Under the pieces are notes generated by a model. The model was given only the letters and a program-made list of their open reading frames with translations, was not told the DNA's origin and did not search any database. 64,000 nt of DNA, taken from Ecdyonurus torrentis (Eukaryota; Arthropoda; Insecta; Ephemeroptera; Heptageniidae). Each line of letters opens with the position of its first letter. The first letter of the stretch is position 1. The stretch lies in assembly GCA_949318235.1 (NCBI GenBank), contig OX439134.1, positions 18,287,060 through 18,351,059 of the forward strand, given 5' to 3'. Below are positions 1 to 40,602 of this stretch, piece by piece. The translations under genes were made by a program, and so were the position numbers.

Positions 1-1201
1 TTATTATCATTCTACGTCTAGTTGAGTGAAAAGGCATCCATTATATTAAATTTTTACTTACAATTTACGTACCGTTACCATATATAAATATGTAAATCTT
101 TTTTTAATTACAGCATTAACTCTCTATATTTATAGGATTTAAATTGTTGTATACAGTACACACGATTTCGATACTAAATATTTTACCATTTTAAATTTCA
201 GTACGTGATTTTCTCAGTAAAATAACGTTAAAATTTAATGTGTTTTTTGAATGGTAAAATATATACCATAAATAGTGCTGAACATGAAAACTTTAAGCAA
301 CTTAAAAATTAGTTAATTTCTCTAAATTTGGGGGGAAAAGAGCAATAATAATTGTAAAAACAACAATAATGAAGAATTTTTTTTATTTGAGAGAAGTTCA
401 GATATTCCGAAAAAATTTTTACATCGTTCAAACCTTTTGAGCAATAAAAGGTGAAAAAATGTGGTAATTTCCGGTTTTTAACATGGGTCTTATTCTACAT
501 TCTACGAGACTAAATTCGAAGTTTGAGGCTAAAAACGAGTTAATTGTTTCAAAGCACTTTTTTTTTTGTTCTGGCAAAGCATAACAAGATACCTAAAGGG
601 CTTTGTTTAAATATAACAAGAAACACGTTCTATCTACTTTAAAAAGTTAATAATGCAAAAATTTAGCTTGAAAAACGTATAATTATTCGTATATGTAGAA
701 TTCTAAGAAATAATGTTTCCAGCTATACTTATTACGATAGAGAAGTAATTGATTTTTCTCTCTTATAATATCTATAAAGCTCACACAGGTTAAACTTACG
801 ATAGAAGGTTAACCCGGAGTTTTAATTTATTATTAATATCAAGAAAATTGATCACTTAAAGTTTTTCTCTCAATTATTTATTTAATAACTTTTTTTTCCC
901 TCTTATTCTTATACTAGTACTTTGAGTATACATCTCGTGTTCTGAATCATATAGATTTATGATGTGTATAAAGTACTCATGGTATTCTTTAAGTACCTTG
1001 TATGTACAACTATTCAGTGCTTTATTAACTTGTTGACATATCAAATTATATAGTTTCTAACTTTTGTACAGGCACTGGGAGAAAAAAAATTTGTTACAAG
1101 GAATGTTCTAGAATTAAGGTTATTGGTGATGAACTGATGACAAATTCTTCAATTAAAATTTGAAATTAGTAACACGTAAAAGTGTGTCTAGTATTCCTTA
1201 A
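1..1201. other. Upstream non-coding DNA
   Basis: AT-rich; no coding exon, splice-phase partner or promoter signal that I can defend. The last 60 bp (ACACGTAAAAGTGTGTCTAG) look like a family T fragment cut by A1. Confidence 0.6.
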
Positions 1202-1557
1202 TTAAAGGAATAGACCAGAAGAAAGCATAAGCATTTACATCACAAAACACTTGATACTTGATGGGACTTATATAAATAACTTTAGTTTGTCTCAAAACCC
1301 AACTGTAGCTCCGTAGCAGTGATCAGAAAATTTCGATTTATGCAACCCGCACAACATTTTTGTACTAATTTTTGTATGTTTCTGACGTCAGTAACATGAA
1401 TAGTCACGCAGATTGTATACTTTACATTATTTTCACGCTCTCTCGTGGGGCTACATTTAGCATTCTGGTAAAAAAGTGTTATCACTTTTGAAGATCCCAT
1501 TTCGTGTTTATTCATTAAACAGCACAATATGTTGTTTTATGTGGTCTATGGCTTTAA
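1202..1557 (+). mobile_element. Family A MITE copy A1 (TTAA-flanked)
   Basis: TTAA at both ends with short terminal inverted repeats TTAAAGGAATAGACCAG / CATAGACCACATAAAAC (right end, complement strand). The 350-bp interior (CGTAGCAGTGATCAGAAA, CATTCTGGTAAAAA, GAAGATCCCATTTCGTG) is shared with four other copies. It appears to split an older family T element (flanks 1140-1200 and 1670-1735). Confidence 0.85.
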
Positions 1558-1603
1558 ATATTACCGGCCTCGGTGCAGTATTTATTTATTCAAATAATAA
1601 TAA

Positions 1604-1606
<3 letters not shown>

Positions 1607-1656
<50 letters not shown>
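1607..1656. repeat. (GA)n microsatellite
   Basis: 25 uninterrupted GA units directly after A1; the open frame across it is meaningless. Confidence 0.95.
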
Positions 1657-1658
<2 letters not shown>

Positions 1659-1950
1659 CCACAGTACTAAAGAATAGAAAATTAGGGGACGCTAAGCTTT
1701 TCAAGAGCACCTCACCAATAATGTCTATTCAAATTGCTTTTAATAATGGAGGAAAACAAAATACTGTATGCAAATATGCATATACCAATTCCTCCGTGAA
1801 ATATAAGTGTATAATGTTATCAAAGATCATATACTTACAAAAGGTGCATTTATATATTTATTTGTTGTAACTTGCGCAGCAAATTATTCACAGTTTTTTT
1901 TTATTTTATTATTATTATTTATTTGCTGTTACTAAATCTCAGTTAGGTCC

Positions 1951-2090
1951 CTGGTCGCGGCAAAAGGCCTATCGCCATTGATCAGAAATTTAACAAAGGC
2001 CATATCTCCATTGATTATACCATAAAGTTTGCACTGCAGATAGGGCCTGAAATGCTGATCACTGGAGATGAGGCCTTTTGCCGCGACCAG
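1951..2090. mobile_element. Imperfect hairpin element (140 bp)
   Basis: CTGGTCGCGGCAAAAGGCCT and its exact complement at the right end, with further paired segments (GATCAG, TCTCCA) toward the middle. A single copy in this window; unclassified MITE. Confidence 0.7.
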
Positions 2091-2401
2091 GTCGAAATAT
2101 ATAAAATATTTAAGAAAAGCATTGTAGCATGTTGGTAATTTGGATAACTTTCATACATGTACTTTTCTAAGGTTTCCTGTACACGCACCTCTTTGTCGTA
2201 TTATAGAGGCCATTACCCAAGTAACACCTATAGACTACCTGTCTTTTATTTCTATGAACCCAATCTTCAAAACTACACTTAGAATACGAAGTAGTAGAGG
2301 ATAAATTTTAAAACTGATACTTACAAATCATTTCGTATATTGTCTAAAAATTCATTCATATACATCAAATTCTAGAATATCTAAAATTAAAGAAAATTAA
2401 A

Positions 2402-2563
2402 TACTAGAAATTAAACATTTAAAATGTTTACTATACCAGTGAATATTTAATCACTACCAATAGTGCATGGGTACTTTTATACTATAGTGAAATGGGTGTA
2501 AAAAAATACTCTAATGTTTACAGAGAACCCTTATATCTTTTGTTACTGATTATACTTACATAG
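2402..2563. repeat. Left arm of a distant inverted repeat (partner 3875-4030)
   Basis: CATTTAAAATGTTTACTATA, ACCAGTGAATATTTAATCAC, ACTCTAATGTTTACAGAGAA and ATCTTTTGTTACTGATTATA match the complement of 3875-4030 in order, with scattered differences. Confidence 0.6.
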
Positions 2564-2828
2564 CCTCTACAAGATTGAATATTTAGTGAAAATACACCCG
2601 TGCTTTGACGTACAATCAATGCAAACATTGTTTTCCGAGTACTTCTCAAAACATCCTATCAAATGAAAGGGTAATCAGAGCCTATACTGTATAGTTTCCT
2701 TGCGATAGTATAATCGATGAGCGTGTCTCTGTCACTGTCAAATTGCCCTTTTAAATACGGAGAACCAGTAGGACATAAAGAAAAATCAAAAAATTATTAT
2801 GCTGTACAACATATATGTTGTGTACAGG

Positions 2829-2890
2829 CAACCCGCAACTAAACTATGCCATGCTATCTTTATGAGAAAACGCAGCGGCCAAACTTTTGG
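2829..2890. repeat. Partial copy of the interior of the 10252 hairpin family
   Basis: GTACAGGCAACCCGCAACTA and TATCTTTATGAGAAAACGC match 10294-10335. The terminal repeats are not clear here. Confidence 0.5.
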
Positions 2891-3512
2891 CTAGAGGTGT
2901 ACATACATATACGTATGGTGTTAGGATAATTATTACGTATTTATTTTGTCCGCACAGTGCTTCACAGCAGACACAATGGAATGTTGTTGTTTTTTATTAT
3001 ATAACGATTTAAATACAAACTATTTGCATATATAAGGCATTAGGCTAATTTTTTTCATCGCCTTTACTATTTTTTAGGATTTCAGGACTTTTTTTTTTTT
3101 TTTTTCATACTTTTTGGTATGAGTTACGTTAATGCTTATTTTATATAAAATTACAATTTTTTCCTTGCTATTTGTTCCCCTTATTTTGTATTTGCTTTTG
3201 ATTATTACTTAACTATAGCAATTTTCAAAGTACTTATATATTTTTGTTGTGTAAGGCAAAATAATAAAGCGTGTTTTTGTGTTTTTTTTTTATTCTACTC
3301 GCACAGAAAGTAAATGACAAATTAATTACAAACTTGCAAAAAACGAAAGAAAAAAATTGTTGAAAACAAACCTTATTCCTTACTTTCTTTTTTTTTTTTT
3401 TTTTTTTTTTTAGGACTAAAGAAAATCATTAACGTACTAATGGAAATTTATAGATCTTTAAAACGTGATTTTTGAACTATAGTTTTTCAAATTTCATTTT
3501 CCCTGTTTATCA

Positions 3513-3828
3513 TTAAAGATGTAGAACACCTTGAACAAAAAAGTTGCGTAATATCCTAACAAACCTGAAAATCAATGTTGATTTGGCCGGAGTCATTGAT
3601 TTCTAATTTATTTTCCATTCACAAAATGCCGCTGCCGGTCACTGACGTCACAGCTCGCCCGGTTTACTTACACGTGGACCAGGCGAGCTGTGACGTCAGT
3701 GACCGGCAGCGGCATTTTGTGAATGGAAAATAAATTAGAAATCAATGACTCCGGCCAAATCAACGTTCATTTTCAGGTTTGTTAGGATATTACGCAACTT
3801 TTTTGTTGAAGGTGTTCTACGCCTTTAA
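3513..3828. mobile_element. Family B hairpin MITE copy B1 (TTAA-flanked, near-perfect palindrome)
   Basis: Two arms of about 150 bp with only a few mismatches, TTAA at both ends, TGACGTCA in each arm (3643, 3691). No coding capacity. The close arm match suggests recent arrival or ongoing arm homogenisation. Confidence 0.9.
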
Positions 3829-3874
3829 ACATAATTTAATGTTTACTGACAAACGTAAAAATGTTTAGAGAGTA

Positions 3875-4030
3875 CCTATGTCGATGTAAGTATGATAAGT
3901 ACAAAAGATACATTGAGAGTTCTTCGTAAACATTAGAGTATACTCTCAACCACATTTTACTATGGAACATTATCCATGCACTTGTAGTGAGTAAACATTC
4001 ACTGGTAGAGAGAGTGAATATTTTAAATGT
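3875..4030. repeat. Right arm of a distant inverted repeat (partner 2402-2563)
   Basis: The complement of 2402-2563. A2 begins at the very next base, and A1 lies outside the left arm in the opposite orientation. Confidence 0.6.
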
Positions 4031-4387
4031 TTAAAGCCATAGACCATATAAAACAACATGTGCTTTTTTTTTTAATGAATAAATAGGAAATGGGATCTTC
4101 AAAACTGATGACAATTTTTACCAGAATGTTAATATAGCCCCATACGAGAGAGCGTGAAAATAATGTATGCAATTTGCGTTACTATTCATATTTATGACGT
4201 CAGAAACATGCAAAAATTAGTAAAAAAAAAAACAAAATGTTGTGCGGGTTGCATAAATCTACATTTTCTGATCACTGCTATACGGAGCTACAGTTAGGTT
4301 TTGAGACAAACTAAAGTTATTTATGCAAGTCCCATTAAGTGTTTTGTGATATAAATGTTTATGTTTTCTTCTGTCCTATTTCTTTAA
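4031..4387 (-). mobile_element. Family A MITE copy A2 (TTAA-flanked)
   Basis: The same element as A1 in reverse orientation, TTAA at 4031-4034 and 4384-4387. It carries TGACGTCA at 4195. Confidence 0.85.
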
Positions 4388-4736
4388 TCTCTAGTATTGT
4401 ATTTTAGATAATTTTAGGTACCGTACTCCGTACTCTCTGTACATTAGATTTTAATAATGAGTTTTTTAAAGACACGAAAGGTTAAGTGAGAACCAGTTTT
4501 AAACTACTATAGCTTCTACTATTTTGTTTTCTTACTAGATTTTTTACTATAAATATTATAAAACCTATTTTCACGATGTGAAATTGCAACAGAAGTAATA
4601 CATTCCATGATTATATCATGGAATATTATTGTACATGGATGAAATCCTACATTACTATATTATATATGATGAGATACATATATTTAAAAATAATATTAAT
4701 ATTTCGCAATATACTCCACGAGTGACGACAGTCAGC

Positions 4737-4796
<60 letters not shown>

Positions 4797-6326
4797 TGCT
4801 AAGTAAAGCGTAAAGCAAAGATCAATATAAAATTCAGCAAGAGAATGCTAACAAGTTACACTTTTTTTTTTTATTCTATCTCTCTCTTTTTCAGTGCAAT
4901 TCAAACTGAGTTTCATGGCAAGCCTCCATACATTTATATGTTTAATTTTTTTTCTTTTTCTATATAGTTGTGTGTTGTGTAGTAGACGAAAATTTTTACT
5001 TAGTTTTTATGTTTGTATAACGTTCAGTATGACTTGTATATGTGTAAGTTAGTAAGGCTTCATTTATATACAGCTTAAATCCTTTTTTACGCTATAGTCT
5101 GGTGGTTTTAATTTATTTAAAGGGACGTTAAATTTGTAATGATCGGAGAAAGAAGGGAAATTTTTTTGAAATAAATACGATAATATTTCACGTGGTTATC
5201 AATGTGATTTATTTGTAACTACTGGGTGACGTACTATATGTTTTGATGAGAGGTGAGAGAGCTTTCAAGCTGCTTTGTTAAGTTCAGAGTTGTTTTATTA
5301 AATTTGAGAATCTCTTATCGGCTGCCCAGAACGGAAGTTTTCTGTGGTTTTCTCTTGTTTTTCCAGGTAAATACTGGGGCATTTTTTTTTAAAAGTTACT
5401 TTCTTCTTAATCTTATATAATTGTCAATTTATTCTCTTCTGAACATTCTTTCAAACACTTTAATATGAATCGGGCGAAGTGGGCAAAAGGCCTTTCTATC
5501 TGCCGCGTATTTGCATTTTGAAAATACATCGTTGAATTTATAAATATAAAAAGCACGGATAAAAATACTATGTTATCATAATCATTAATGTTTCCTAGCA
5601 TAATATTTAAGATGTTCAGCATAATTACTTATGTTATTTCAAAATAGCAACATTTGTGCTCTACAATATAGCAATTATTCAATACAGCATAAATTATACG
5701 TGGTTTATTTTTTTTACGCGAGAGTGAAGGAAAAAATCAACACTTACTAAAATTGAAAAATTTTGTCATTTTTTTAAAAAGAAATTATTTAATATATTTT
5801 TATTATTGTATATAATATACAATATTTTATTGTTCACATATAAACCAAATTGAGTAGCAACTAGCAAGTGAACATAATCATAATCTCAACTTAAAAAATG
5901 ATAATTATTATTTTAAAGAAAAAACTAATATGTTTCAAATCATATTTTAAGCTTTTTATATTATATATATTTTGTTGTAAAAAAAAATGTGGGGTTTTAG
6001 TATTTTTTTTAAGTGTGTATCCCCCCCCCCAATTGGGGGTGGGGGTGGGGAAAATTCCGGAACTATAATCTTATCTTTGCAGTAATACTCAACTGTAACA
6101 ACGGGAAACAAGCTTTGAAAAAAAAATTAGTTTATCTTCGCGGGACCCTCTTGGAATGTTTAGAACTATAAGAATGTTATAGAGGCTGAAATTTTTTAAA
6201 ATTAGGTGTATGTACTTGAAAGAGTGAGGCTAATATATTTTTGTGACTAAAATTGTGTCATTGTCTCTGATATATTAATTGTTGCTATAATTATTGTTGA
6301 TGTGTTGTGTTTCCAGCTGGTGCAAA
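4388..6326. other. Non-coding DNA immediately upstream of the ABCA start
   Basis: It contains (AG)n at 4741, homopolymer runs and a poly-C/poly-G inverted stretch at 6019-6050. The promoter and 5' UTR of the ABCA gene may lie here or further upstream, but no convincing TATA box, initiator or CpG-rich stretch is visible. Confidence 0.5.
4741..4793. repeat. (AG)n microsatellite
   Basis: About 26 uninterrupted AG units. Confidence 0.95.
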
Positions 6327-34799
<28,473 letters not shown>

Positions 34800-35185
34800 G
34801 TCAGGCCATCGCTTCTCATGCCGCGCCCAGTCGCCGAAACTCTTGTATGATAAACATACACTACAGGAGGGGGTCTCTAAAATACACAGCTCTATATATA
34901 AATATATATAGCTAGCTCAATAATTATAATGTAATGTATAGCAATAACTTAACAATATCATGCATTTTTTTTAAACAGCAATTTATATCCTCATATCTTT
35001 ATGTATCCGATACACTCCTTATTTTTCAGCTTTTAATTTTTTCGAATACCCAAAATTATATAGCTACTTTCAAGTTTTTTGGGTTTAAAAATAGGAGTGT
35101 TTCTGATGTGAACGTGGGGATCTGGTAGTGAGTTTTGTATTTGGTGGCGATAAAAGTATATGTGACTCCAATTTTAAAAATGATT

Positions 35186-35350
35186 TCTCAGAAATATAGT
35201 CTGCGATAATGTCTGATTTATATTTGACCTTGAAAAATATTTGTTGCTGCAAGTGGCCTAAAATGGAAAAATCCAAAATTTGGGGTCAATCCGTTGAATT
35301 TTATTTTTCCAAGGTCAATTTGACATCGTAGAGGAACCATAATGATATGT
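35186..35350. mobile_element. Diverged hairpin MITE R2
   Basis: TTTGACCTTGAAAAATATT, AAAATTTGGGGTCAATCC and TTTTCCAAGGTCAA match the interior of R1; the termini have decayed. It may lie in the ABCA 3' UTR or just beyond. Confidence 0.65.
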
Positions 35351-35407
35351 GATGATATTGTGGGCAAGTTTTATTTAAAATGAAAGATTGAATACCTTGC
35401 ATTTGTT

Positions 35408-35505
35408 TTTATTAAAGTGGTGCATGATTGATGTGATTTCACATACCATAGTCCATGCTTAGACATTTCCACAGTTTCTCTAGGCTGTCAGGGTGAATAC
35501 TGGAT
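35408..35505 (+). repeat. 3' part of the second SINE type
   Basis: GTGGTGCATGATTGATGTGA and TTTCCACAGTTTCTCTAGGC then GAATACTGG match the tail of the 14476 element; the tRNA-like head is missing. Confidence 0.5.
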
Positions 35506-35996
35506 TTAGAATGTGGTGTGTTTATGTTTGGAATTCCATGTAACTTCTTGAGAGAATTATAGTAAAGGTCCATTATACAATATGAAGGAGGGAGGGGGTT
35601 AGAATTGTTATTTGAAAATATCGGAGCACTTTAATTTTATCGTTACTAAAAACAACAAAACTCCCCCTGTTTCTGTTACATGTTTTAGATCTTATGTCTG
35701 TAAGATCTGTTTTATATTTAAATTATAGTTTTCATAATATTATGTTGTAAACATATGTAAAGTTTCAATGTGAAATTTTAAATCATATATCTTTTTTTTT
35801 ATATAATAGTGTTCTGCATAAAATATTATTTTCATCACCTAATTAAAAAGGTGTTTTTACTAAATAACAAAGTTAGAAAAGTATAATACCTATTTATAAA
35901 ATAGGATTAATATTCCATTTATTTGGAATAAAAAAAATAGTCTATTTCATATTTACAAATTATTTTTTTTAGTCTTGGAAAAAAAAAAATGGTAAT

Positions 35997-36467
35997 AATA
36001 GAAGACTTGCAAAAGTAGGTTTATTGAGAAAATAAACAAACTGACAGCCCAACAATACTAACAAAGTGCTAGCAGACGACATTGTGTTCCTGTCTACATT
36101 TAACATGCTTTCTTATGGGGCAATGAAGCAGCTATAACTTAAGTTAGAATTATTTTTCAGAGCTGAAATTTTTACTGTAGCTTACTGAGCCTACAAGCTT
36201 TTGTTTTCCTGGATTTGAGGTCAATTGGGTAAAAAAATAATTTGAACCAAATCACTTGAAACCTAGGAAAACAAAAGCTCAGCAAGCTACAGTAAAAATT
36301 TCAGCTCTGAAAAATAATTCTAACTTGAGTTAAAGCTGCATTGCCCCATAAGAAAGCATGTTAAATTGAGACAGGAACACTAAGTCGTCTGCTAGCACTT
36401 TGTTAGTATTGTTGAGCTGTCAGTTTGTTTATTTTCTCACTAAACCTACTTTTGCAAGTCTTCTATT
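35997..36467. mobile_element. Family K foldback element K1 (471 bp)
   Basis: AATAGAAGACTTGCAAAAGT with complement at the right end; the arms pair for about 200 bp (CTGAAATTTTTACTGTAGCT, CATGCTTTCTTATGGGGCAA) around a short spacer near 36220-36255. No coding capacity. Confidence 0.85.
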
Positions 36468-36471
36468 AGAG

Positions 36472-36664
36472 ACTGGATTTTTTTAGTGAAAATTACGATT
36501 ACGCCTGCAAGTTTCATAGTTAGAATTTTTGCTTTACAATCTACTGTATGCTTATAAAAAATTGGTACTTCACTGCTAAAAAATTAGAAGTAATATTTAT
36601 GTAAACTGGCGTTAGGTTGTGATGCAAGTAAATAACTTACTATTTTTGCAGGTGGCCATTTTCA

Positions 36665-36701
<37 letters not shown>

Positions 36702-36708
36702 TCTCTAT
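36472..36708. repeat. Possible TIR element abutting K1
   Basis: AGAGACTGGATTTTTT at the left and AAAAAATCTGGTCTCT at the right, enclosing a poly-A run. No clear target duplication. Confidence 0.4.
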
Positions 36709-36719
36709 AATAATTATGC

Positions 36720-36840
36720 TACCATTCCATCAACAATATTATTTATGTTATAATACATAAATACAATATTGTATAGCATAAATATTTATGTAATACACAT
36801 TTACTAATGTTTATGCTAAAATTACAGCATAATTTTACAT
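36720..36840. repeat. Family O-like fragment (GCATAAT palindromes)
   Basis: TATAGCATAAATATTTATG and GTTTATGCTAAAATTACAGC resemble the O interior; termini not found. Confidence 0.4.
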
Positions 36841-37322
36841 ATTTTTCTTTGTGTTGGCAACTACATACCTAATTATACCTCTGTGATTACAAGTATTTTT
36901 ATTAAAATTTGACATTTTTATGAATGTCATTTTTATGTATAATTCTTATATAAAATAAATAACTCATTTTTTTTTTACTCATTTCATTTACGTGCTTTTA
37001 AATATAAAATATCTAGTCACCAGTTGTAACTATTTTACAACGAAAGTAACTCAAGTCTTTCATAGAAAAGTATTCTATTCATATAAAAATGTGGGCTTTT
37101 ATATATTGAAATTATGTATTATCTTTTATTAAAATCCAAAGAAAAAAAATGAAAAAGTCTTAACATAAAAATATTATTGTATTTTCTGAAAGAGCTCCAT
37201 TTTTTATAATTTTTTTTTAATGAATTTTTAAATTTATGGCAAGTGGTGGTAAAAATAAATGCTAATAATGAACTTGTTCATAAACTTTTTTTTTTTTTTG
37301 TGCTACAGAATATTTAAAACAA

Positions 37323-37695
37323 TTAAAGCCCTTGTCAACTTACTTTTTTATCATTTAGAATACTAGATTGATAATTACCATACCTTATGATATAGACACT
37401 TTGTAGATTTTGTATTTATTTTCATTTTGACTGTTATATCACGTATCTGACATCACAATGTACTGCCACCAATCACAGTCACCGCTCTGGTCACGTGATA
37501 AATTTAAGCCCCTCCCTCAAGTTCTTTATCCCTATCACGGCCCTATCTGTACATTGTGATGTCAGATATGTGAAATAACAGTCAAAATGAAAATAAATGT
37601 AAATAAATACAAAATCTATGTGTTGGATAATAAGGTATGGTAATTATCAGTCTAGTATTCTATATAATAAAAAAGTAAATTGACAAGGGCTTTAA
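37323..37695. mobile_element. Family C hairpin MITE copy C3
   Basis: Uninterrupted TTAA-flanked palindrome of 373 bp with TTAAAGCCCTTGTCAACTTA termini; it serves as the empty-site reference for C2. Confidence 0.85.
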
Positions 37696-40563
37696 GACAT
37701 TCTAATGCTTCTTATATAGGATTTCCCATTCTTTTGGGATGCAAGGGAATAAGATTTATGAATAAGCCTAAAATGATAGTGATGTACCACAATATTGAAA
37801 ATAAATTTAAAAAAAAAAGTAAAACTCTTTCAAAAAGTACAATGAAACTTTTTAGGTTATGTCTTGAAAATATCTGGAATAAAAATGTGATTTAAAAATC
37901 TGAATTTTTTTGGTATTTCACCAAAAAAACATATATCAATAAATGCAATATTGAAAATTTGTACAAATTAGGACAAAAAACAAACAAAAGAGCTGTGTTA
38001 ATTTTTATGACAAATTTATATATTTATTTTCTCCTCCCCCTCCCCCCTCTCCTGTAGATTTCAAGAAGAACATATAAAAAAAAGAAGCTATAAATAAATG
38101 CATGAGATGCGATTCATAAAAAAAAAAAAAAAAAAAAAAAACAATTAAACAATAGTGACAATTACAACGACTTTGAACATTATTTATGTAGTGAAAAGTG
38201 ACAAGTGTAAGAAGACAGAAAAAAAAAAATGTAATGCCTAATTTTTTATAATATAATCACATGTTGATTTTTTTTTAATTATAGGCATTGATATGTGTAC
38301 AACCGAACCAAAAGTTTTTCATAATATATAACAAAAAGAATATTTTTTAATTATAATATCTCAATGCCTTATTATAATTGATGAAAAAGAAAAGGCTTTT
38401 TGATTTTAAATAGAGTAATATTACAAATTAAGATTATTGTTCATTATGAAAAAGTAAGAATTATATTTGTTTAGGCTAATTTTATGTAAAAAAAAAAAAA
38501 AAAAAAAAAAAAAACATGCTAAATAATTATTTTTTTTTTATAATTTAATTTTTTTATGCTAAATTTTAATCAATGCTTTTTTGTTTTTTTTATTAATTTT
38601 TTTAAGGGTTTGTAAATGGCCCATTTAAAAAAAAAAAAAAAAAAAAAAAAAACAGAATTTAAAGTTAATTTTCAGTAAACCCAATTTTTTTTTTCCATAA
38701 AATAAAATTTAAATTTGCAAATAAATCGTTACTTTTTTAGACTGGATAATAATCTTAAAAATATATAAGCATATTAAACTGTAGTGATGTAGATTTTTGA
38801 CATGTTTTGCTTTACAAATGTAACCTCTTGCAATCTTTTTGAAAGTTGACATATTCATGGCTGTTCAAAAACCTCCTATATTCAATAATTATTGCTAAAG
38901 TTCTGGTAGCTAGCTGTTGTTAAAGCAATGGGAGAAATTACTAAGATTTTGGTCGCGTTTATATTTAGTAAAAATAGCACGATGAATTTTAATACTGTAC
39001 ATTTTTCCATTATTCTTAACTTCATAATTGGATTAATTTTTCTACAAGAAACGTTTTGGAATAAAAAAAATTGAAGATGCAAAATTTTAAACCAAGTCAT
39101 CAATGGAGAATGGAGATTATTAATGATGCGCAGGGGAAACGCTTAGGGTCCCTTAATTTTTTTTATCCTTAGTCTTGTGGGACCATGTTTTTATTTGATT
39201 TATTATTATTATTATTTTTTTTAAAGAAAACTGCTGCATTAAGGCTGAAAATATTAAAATGAGGGATACTATTATAGATACATTTTTACGTGTTATAAGC
39301 AAATGACCTCCATTAAGTTCTTGTTTTAATTTGAGTTTTAAAATGACACAACATTTGACATTTTTTGGTGAGAATCATTGAAATGCAATAAAAATAGAAA
39401 TAGTAAAAAATTGTGCGTATATTTTTGCCATGATTTAAATCTAAAGTAAATCTTAATTTTTAACACAATATTTGAAAATTAAAGTCATTTTAAAAACACT
39501 GTGGAGTTGTGCTATTTTAAATTATCAATTTGCTATATTTTATTTGCATATTATAAACATAACCAAAATCTATAAATTTTCTCATTGAATTACTTTTTTT
39601 CCCCCTGAAAATTTCATATCTGAATATAAAAATAATTACAAATATATCTAAAAGTTAACAGTTTTTTCCCCCCACATATATAAGAAAATTACAATTAAAC
39701 TATTTGCTAGTACCCTATAACATGCTACTTAATTAAAAATATACCCAATCAAAACACTACATATTTATTTCAAAATGCTAGTAAATTATAATAATGCTTA
39801 TTAAAAATAAGATTCCAGCTTCTGTTCAATATTACTCTAATTAAAATTTAATTGCAACCAAAAAGATAAAGAAAACAAAAATATAAATAAAACTACAAAA
39901 AAAAAAGTGTGTTTTTATATTTGCGTAAAGTAAAAGTGAAGAAAATTCTACGTTGAGAAAAGCTTTAATTTTTTGTTTTATCTTGTTATGGTGGAATTAT
40001 TTTGAAATGCAAGTAGACAGATAAAATTTTATGTTGAAGTTCAACGTATAACGTGTGTTTAAGAGAAAAAGAAAAAAAAGACGATAATTGTTTTTTAATT
40101 TGTCGATGTTGATTGTTGTTTGTGTGTAATTATTATAATTAATTAAAAATAAGAATGTAAATCATGATAAAAAAAAACTTTCCAGCAGGTTCTGGATACT
40201 TGATTGCAGCTAGCTTTCTAAATTTTAAGAAATAATAAAGATTTTTGTTTATATGTATATATTGGTAATTAAGTATTTAATTAGTATTTTATTTGGTATC
40301 TTGGGTCATTACTTTAGGTTAAGTCCCCTTAAGAACCTAAAAATGACTCAAATATTAGGATATGGCCTAGGATTGTGTAATGCTAGGTCATGTTTTAATG
40401 TTTTATGTAAAATTTAACGGATATTGTGTGTTTATTCTATTTAGAAAGTGTTACTGAATTGGATTCAGTATGATTCATTTGGATTCATATGACTTTTTTT
40501 ATATTCGATTGTGATAAACCTAAATGTGTGCTGGTTTTAAAATTATGACCACAAATATCAGTT

Positions 40564-40602
<39 letters not shown>

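Larger units (their letters stand above)
34800..36000 (+). other. ABCA 3' UTR and flank
   Basis: The stop codon is at 34799. Candidate poly-A signals are ATTAAA at 35411 and AATAAA at 35927; I cannot choose between them. The stretch holds R2 and a SINE tail. Confidence 0.5.

Noticed and set aside
3513..3828. B palindromes as microRNA precursors, replication origins or CRISPR-like repeats
   Set aside because: Six dispersed copies with TTAA flanks are better explained as MITEs; there are no spaced direct repeats.
6294..6326. ATG at 6294 as the ABCA start
   Set aside because: It is in frame, but a likely splice acceptor (AG ends 6316) lies between it and 6327, so it is probably intronic.
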